From Saccoglossus kowalevskii (lineage: Eukaryota > Hemichordata > Enteropneusta > Harrimaniidae), in assembly GCF_000003605.2 (NCBI RefSeq), contig NW_003142857.1, forward strand, positions 18,525-47,550: a stretch of DNA of 29,026 nucleotides, in the 5' to 3' direction. The first letter of the stretch is position 1; every line of letters begins with the position of its first letter. This document shows, one piece after another, positions 28,971 through 29,026 of this stretch. Under the pieces are notes generated by a model. That model worked only from the letters and a program-made list of their open reading frames with translations. It was not told the origin of the DNA and ran no database searches. Position numbers and translations under genes: made by a program.

Positions 28971-29026
28971 GTGAGTTAATATGCTTATGTAAGTTACTTT
29001 TGAGTGATAGGTTACACCTGGAATAT

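Overview
The window is animal (metazoan) nuclear DNA. The genes are split by GT-AG introns, long AT-rich non-coding stretches separate them, and there are decayed retroelements, short inverted-repeat elements and minisatellites. The gene content (an alpha-2,8-sialyltransferase and a NIDO-domain cell-surface protein of the Mesh/SUSD2 type) fits a marine invertebrate. I favour a deuterostome such as a hemichordate or lancelet, because ST8Sia enzymes are best known there, but a mollusc cannot be excluded. Nothing bacterial, organellar or viral-genomic is seen. All three recognisable genes are on the + strand.

Layout. 1-350: the 3' end of a CR1/L2-type LINE with its (TTA)n tail. 720-4798: a complete ST8Sia-like gene in four coding exons. 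The three introns are all phase 2 and join into a 365-residue type II Golgi protein with sialylmotifs L, S, III and VS and exactly four cysteines. 4988-5299: a small inverted-repeat transposon (MITE). 6395-8170: a badly decayed Ty3/gypsy polymerase region, visible only as short shifted blocks, ending at a polypurine tract. 9708-10571: an uninterrupted 287-codon ORF of unknown function, the best candidate here for an undescribed protein. 10572-15700: about 5 kb with no gene that I can support.

15760-29026: the 5' part of a Mesh-like gene. It has a TATA-like element and a GTCACGTGAC box, an ATG-free leader, a signal-peptide exon (16142-16211), a 7.9-kb first intron carrying two clear minisatellites (52-bp and 37-bp units), then seven exons for the NIDO domain, an IPT-like domain and the start of the following extracellular region. 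The gene runs off the right edge; the AMOP, VWD and sushi domains expected in this family are not in view.

The three genes share no evident pathway. The sialyltransferase would act in the Golgi and the Mesh-like protein at the cell surface. I found no new multi-gene system. The points most worth a second look are the orphan ORF, a MITE family with TTTAAAG/GTCGTCAC termini and NRF1-like motifs (one copy ends 29 bp before an exon), a foldback element in the sialyltransferase intron, and the 37-bp minisatellite whose unit contains a perfect 12-bp palindrome.
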